Positions 60,556-64,000 of a DNA stretch of 64,000 nucleotides are shown piece after piece (the first letter of the stretch is position 1; every line of letters begins with the position of its first letter). Source of the DNA: Bacillus mesophilus (GTDB taxonomy: Bacteria > Bacillota > Bacilli > Bacillales > SA4); the NCBI RefSeq assembly GCF_011008845.1, contig NZ_JAAIWM010000006.1, positions 1 to 64,000 of the forward strand. Direction: 5' to 3'. The position numbers and the translations under genes were made by a program. A model generated the notes under the pieces. That model was not told where the DNA came from. It saw only the letters and a list, made by a program, of their open reading frames with translations, and made no database searches.

Positions 60556-61152
60556 CTACCTTTTTATCAGAATCTGAGTCCAATAATTGCCCGAGGTTAC
60601 ATAGCCTACTCCGATATGAGTGAGTTCAGGGTTTAGTATATTTTCACGATACTCTGCATGATTCATCCATGCATCCATTACCTCTCTAGCTGATTCTGGG
60701 CCTTGTGCAATATTTTCAGCAGCCTCATTATAATTAATGCCTAAGCTACGAAGCATGTCAAAGGGTGAACCGTAGACTGGTGAGTGATAGGCTAGTTCAC
60801 GTTGATTAGACATATCCTCAGCTTTCAGTTGAGCAGCCTTTTGTAAATTTAAATCTGCTGTCAGGTGAGTTAACCCATGTCGACGCCTTTCTTCGTTAGT
60901 TAAATCAATGACCTCTGCAATAAAAAAGTCACTCATTGGGTTGGGTTCTAGTACGTCTCCGAGCCCTCTAGGTCCTGCATTTCCAACATTTTGAACGGTC
61001 CCAATTTGATGAGTTTCAATATGGTTTGTTTGACCGGGTTGATCATGTACATGCTGACCATATCCTAAACCAGCTTCATTATTTGCATCCCCATTACACC
61101 CCACTAGGGTTAATAGAACAGTAAAGAATACGATTAAATATGTTTTGTTCAT
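60556..61152 (-). CDS. CAP-domain (SCP/PR1) lipoprotein
   Basis: Seen: 198 residues; lipoprotein signal with lipobox LVGC (about Cys19), a His/Gly/Asn-rich linker (GYGQHVHDQPGQTNHIETH), then a CAP domain: IDLTNEERRRHGLTHL, KAEDMSNQRELAYHSP (CAP His), NEAAENIAQGPES and VMDAWMNHAEYRENILNPEL, THIGVGYV. This is the YkwD-like spore/cell-envelope CAP family; the biochemical role is not settled. ATG 61152 is set by GGAGGCTCTTC; a longer reading to 61188 adds 12 residues before the signal. Its stop abuts the repeat array. Confidence 0.9.
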   Translation of the reverse strand: MNKTYLIVFFTVLLTLVGCNGDANNEAGLGYGQHVHDQPGQTNHIETHQIGTVQNVGNAGPRGLGDVLEPNPMSDFFIAEVIDLTNEERRRHGLTHLTADLNLQKAAQLKAEDMSNQRELAYHSPVYGSPFDMLRSLGINYNEAAENIAQGPESAREVMDAWMNHAEYRENILNPELTHIGVGYVTSGNYWTQILIKR

Positions 61153-61286
61153 GAAGAGCCTCCATATGATACGTGTTTTACTATTCATTTTTTGTTAGTA
61201 GTAAGATTTTTATCCCAAATGCTTCATAACTTTTATATAGATAGTCATGCAGATTCTAATTTTAAGAGGAAAACTGAAATACTTTT

Positions 61287-61316
61287 TTCAAATTATCTAA
61301 CGTTTTATGCTATAAT
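61287..61316 (+). promoter_or_regulatory. Promoter of the GH3 gene
   Basis: TATAAT at 61311-61316 with the TG extension (TGCTATAAT) and a -35-like TTCAAA at 61287-61292, 18 nt apart. Start near 61323, inside or beside the operator at 61325-61344. Confidence 0.65.
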
Positions 61317-61324
61317 AATTTTAG

Positions 61325-61344
61325 TTACGAAACCGATTTCGTAA
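61325..61344. promoter_or_regulatory. LacI-family type operator
   Basis: TTACGAAACCGATTTCGTAA, a perfect 20-bp inverted repeat with the GAAACCGATTTC core common to LacI-family repressors. It covers the predicted start of the GH3 gene. It also matches the CcpA cre consensus at 12 of 14 positions, so CcpA or a dedicated LacI-type regulator could bind. No LacI-type gene is in the window. Confidence 0.7.
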
Positions 61345-61440
61345 AACTTAAAAACAAACATGCTCTGGAAAGGCTTTTCATTTATTTAGGATAAATGGTA
61401 ATAACTATAACGATACATATAAGGACTTTGGAGGAAGTAA

Positions 61441-64000
61441 ATGACTACACATACAATTGGAGTACCATTAAAAGGATTTGCTGAATTCAGTAGAAAGGTA
61501 GCTGCAGAGGGGGCCGTTCTATTAAAAAATGATGGACAGACTCTTCCGATTAAAAAGGGAGAGCGCGTTTCAGTATTCGGTAGAACGCAAATTAATTATT
61601 ATCGAAGTGGAACAGGCTCTGGTGGTAGTGTAAATGTTGAATACACAACCAATTTATTAGACGGCCTAAGAAGTAAGGAATCTGTTCTAGTAAATGAAGA
61701 GTTAGCAGCAATTTATGAAAAATGGCTTGAAGAAAATCCATTTGATAATGGTGGAGGCGGTTGGGCAGCTGAACCATGGCATCAAAAGGAAATGCTTTTA
61801 TCAGATAGTATCGTCTCTGAGGCAAGAGCTAAATCTGACAAGGCGATTATTGTGATTGGACGCACCGCTGGGGAAGATCAGGATAATGCAGATGCTCCAG
61901 GCAGCTATCAGTTAACGCAAGAAGAAAAGGAAATGCTCACATTCGTGACAAATTACTTTGAACAGGTAGTTGTTGTATTGAATGTATCTAATATTATTGA
62001 TATGTCTTGGGTAAATGATGAAAGTTACAAGCATCCAATTCAGACTGTCATTTACACGTGGCAAGGTGGAATGGAAGGTGGAAATGCTGCTGCAGATGTC
62101 CTAGTAGGAGAGGTAACACCAAGCGGTAAGCTTACAGATACGATTGCTTATTCCATTCAAGATTATCCATCCACTCCAAACCATGGGAATGAAGATCGAA
62201 ATTATTATCAAGAAGATATATATGTTGGCTATCGTTATTTTGAAACATTTTCTCCTGAAAAAGTTCAGTATGAATTTGGTTTCGGTTTATCTTATACCGA
62301 CTTTTCTATTGAGCCAAATGAAGCAAAGACTGTTAGTAAAGATGGAGAAGAGTACATTGAAGTCGAAGTGAAAGTAACAAACATTGGGAAAAATTTTGCC
62401 GGTAAAGAGGTGGTGCAAGCATACTATGAAGCACCACAAGGTAAGCTTGGGCAACCTGCAAAAGTGCTAGCTGCATTTGGTAAAACGAGATTGTTACAGC
62501 CCGGTGAGACAGAGACTCTAACCCTAAGCTATCCAGTAAATCGTATGGCATCCTATGATGATTCTGGAGTGACAGGAAATAAATCTGCTTATCTACTTGA
62601 AAGTGGCACATACAATCTATATGTTGGAAACAGTGTCAAGAATGTTGAAAGAATAGGTATTGATGGTGAAAGTGGCTATGAAGTTGGAGATCTAATCGTG
62701 ATTGAGCAATTAGAGGAAGTACTCGCTCCAACGGAAAGCTTTACAATCATGAAGCCAGGTGCTCGTAAAGAGGATGGCACGTATGAATTAACATATGTAG
62801 AGGTGCAACAACGAACGATTTCTCTAAAAGAACGAATTGAGGCTAATCTTCCATCTACTTATGAGCAAACTGGTGATCTAGGGTACACACTGAGAGATGT
62901 GTTCGATAAGAAAATAAGCATAGAAACGTTTATAGCTCAGCTATCAGATGATGATCTTGCTACAATTATTAGAGGAGAAGGAATGAGTAGTCCTCTTGTT
63001 ACACCTGGAACAGCTTCTGCTTTTGGTGGGGTCAGTGATCGTCTATTTAACCTCGGAATACCTGTTGGTTGTTGTGCAGATGGTCCTTCTGGTATTCGAA
63101 TGGATAGCGGACATAAGGCAACGCAGGTACCAATCGGGACATTACTAGCCGCGACTTGGGATCTTGAGTTGGTAGAAGCTCTTTATGAGTTAGAAGGGCA
63201 AGAGTTAATCAGTAATAACATCGATATGTTGCTCGGGCCTGGTTTGAATTTAAGACGTAGTCCACTAAACGGGCGTAATTTCGAATATTTTTCCGAGGAT
63301 CCACTCATTACAGGAGCTTTTGCTATAGCAAATACACGCGGAATTATGAAGAGTGGAGCTCATGCTACACTGAAGCACTTTGCGTGTAATAGTCAGGAGC
63401 AAGCGCGCACAAAGGTAGACGCTGCGGTCTCTGAACGTGCACTTAGAGAAATCTATTTAAAAGGATTTGAAATGGCTATTAAAGAGGGCGGCGCTAAAGG
63501 AGTTATGACGTCGTATAACCCAATCAATGGCCACTGGGCTCCTTCGAATTATGATTTAAACACAACAGTACTTCGTAAGGAATGGGGCTTCGATGGAATT
63601 GTCATGACAGACTGGTGGGCCCAAATGAATGATGTTGTGGAGGGTGGTCCAGCCGATAAAAGAAATACCAGTTTTATGGCTTCGGCACAGAATGACTTAT
63701 ATATGGTTGTCCCTAACTATGGAGCAGAAGTAAATGCTTCTAATGATAATACAATGGAAGCATTGTCAAAAGGAACATTAACACGTGGTGAGCTTCAACG
63801 AAATGCCATGAATATCTGTAATTTCTTAATGAATGCCCCTGTATTTTCTAGAAAGCAAGTGCTACAGGAAGAGGTTCCTGCAATCAAGGCAAACTCTTCG
63901 ACCGAATCGAAATCAGTGCAGAGTATATCACAAGATGCAAAAGTTCATCCCGTTGCGTCCGGTACTACTACTATGAAAGTAGAACAAGGTGGGCAATACC
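61441..64000 (+). CDS. Circularly permuted GH3 beta-glucosidase (3'-truncated by window)
   Basis: Open to the window edge; at least 853 residues, no stop seen. Seen: the domain order is swapped. The GH3 C-terminal-type alpha/beta domain comes first (GAVLLKNDGQTLPI, IVIGRTAGEDQDN, YTWQGGMEGGNAAADVLVGE). A fibronectin-III-like part follows (YIEVEVKVTNIGKNFAGKEV, about 300-390), and then the catalytic TIM barrel (DRLFNLGIPVGCCADGPSG, LKHFACNSQ, GIVMTDWWA). Asp724 in MTDWW is the expected nucleophile. Such permuted GH3 enzymes are known in Ruminococcus and other Firmicutes. No signal peptide, so it acts on imported beta-glucosides. ATG behind GGAGGAAGTAA. Confidence 0.9.
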   Translation, partial: MTTHTIGVPLKGFAEFSRKVAAEGAVLLKNDGQTLPIKKGERVSVFGRTQINYYRSGTGSGGSVNVEYTTNLLDGLRSKESVLVNEELAAIYEKWLEENPFDNGGGGWAAEPWHQKEMLLSDSIVSEARAKSDKAIIVIGRTAGEDQDNADAPGSYQLTQEEKEMLTFVTNYFEQVVVVLNVSNIIDMSWVNDESYKHPIQTVIYTWQGGMEGGNAAADVLVGEVTPSGKLTDTIAYSIQDYPSTPNHGNEDRNYYQEDIYVGYRYFETFSPEKVQYEFGFGLSYTDFSIEPNEAKTVSKDGEEYIEVEVKVTNIGKNFAGKEVVQAYYEAPQGKLGQPAKVLAAFGKTRLLQPGETETLTLSYPVNRMASYDDSGVTGNKSAYLLESGTYNLYVGNSVKNVERIGIDGESGYEVGDLIVIEQLEEVLAPTESFTIMKPGARKEDGTYELTYVEVQQRTISLKERIEANLPSTYEQTGDLGYTLRDVFDKKISIETFIAQLSDDDLATIIRGEGMSSPLVTPGTASAFGGVSDRLFNLGIPVGCCADGPSGIRMDSGHKATQVPIGTLLAATWDLELVEALYELEGQELISNNIDMLLGPGLNLRRSPLNGRNFEYFSEDPLITGAFAIANTRGIMKSGAHATLKHFACNSQEQARTKVDAAVSERALREIYLKGFEMAIKEGGAKGVMTSYNPINGHWAPSNYDLNTTVLRKEWGFDGIVMTDWWAQMNDVVEGGPADKRNTSFMASAQNDLYMVVPNYGAEVNASNDNTMEALSKGTLTRGELQRNAMNICNFLMNAPVFSRKQVLQEEVPAIKANSSTESKSVQSISQDAKVHPVASGTTTMKVEQGGQY

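Noticed and set aside
60426..60623. Proline/His-rich plus-strand ORF of 65 codons
   Set aside because: It is the translation of the GGGAC repeat cluster and the antisense of the CAP-domain gene; no ribosome binding site.
61325..61344. Pure CcpA cre site
   Set aside because: Two of 14 cre positions fail and the symmetry extends to 20 bp, so a LacI-type operator is the better name; CcpA binding remains possible.

Overview
This is a low-GC Bacillaceae chromosome segment. The gene order yebE-yebG-purEKBCSQLFMNHD-yerA-yerB-yerC-pcrB-pcrA-ligA-camS-...-gatCAB-dgkB-rlmCD is essentially that of the Bacillus subtilis pur/yer region. Strong GGAGG-type ribosome binding sites, frequent TTG/GTG starts and intrinsic terminators agree with this. 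The swrC-type efflux genes found between gatB and dgkB in B. subtilis are absent. The genus is inference (Metabacillus, Litchfieldia or Cytobacillus-like); no rRNA or tRNA gene was seen.

Layout. 0-3.3 kb: minus-strand accessory genes (tandem DUF3231 protein, secreted TIMP-like protein with a hexanucleotide repeat in its signal peptide, small heat-shock protein), then yebE-yebG. 3.3-16.6 kb: the 12-gene purine operon behind an inverted PurBox pair, a guanine-type riboswitch and a leader terminator. 16.4-27.6 kb: two small membrane proteins on the minus strand, then yerABC, an unknown gene and pcrB-pcrA-ligA-camS. 27.7-36.3 kb: glutamate semialdehyde dehydrogenase, a TauE-type permease, a Na+/proline symporter, a GbsR-type regulator and the OpuA glycine betaine ABC transporter, which together form a proline/osmoprotectant block. 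36.5-44.2 kb: gatCAB, dgkB, two paralogous membrane proteins plus a SCO protein, and rlmCD. 44.3-47 kb: a decayed sugar-ABC permease, an intact alpha-glucosidase and a decayed catalase. 47-53.4 kb: membrane proteins, an ECF sigma/anti-sigma pair and an S9 peptidase. 53.6-54.3 kb: a peroxiredoxin whose active-site codon is an in-frame TGA. 54.5-60.4 kb: galKETM with a convergent ROK repressor gene. 60.5-64 kb: a CAP-domain lipoprotein and a circularly permuted GH3 beta-glucosidase that runs off the right edge.

Most notable: the peroxiredoxin at 53640-54257 has TGA exactly where the catalytic Cys of the DFTFV-C-PTE motif belongs. A 7-bp hairpin with a GGUC loop starts 10 nt after it, as expected for a bacterial SECIS element, and the reading frame continues to a full-length 205-residue protein. 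This is best read as a selenocysteine peroxiredoxin in a Bacillaceae genome; automatic gene calling splits it in two. Its usual C-terminal resolving Cys is a Val.

Two dispersed palindromic repeat families punctuate the window. One has the core GGGGGCCWGGCCCCC, with four copies between transcription units or inside the pur operon. The other is a GGGACA..TGTCCC family at three loci, one of which supplies the last codons of the S9 peptidase gene.
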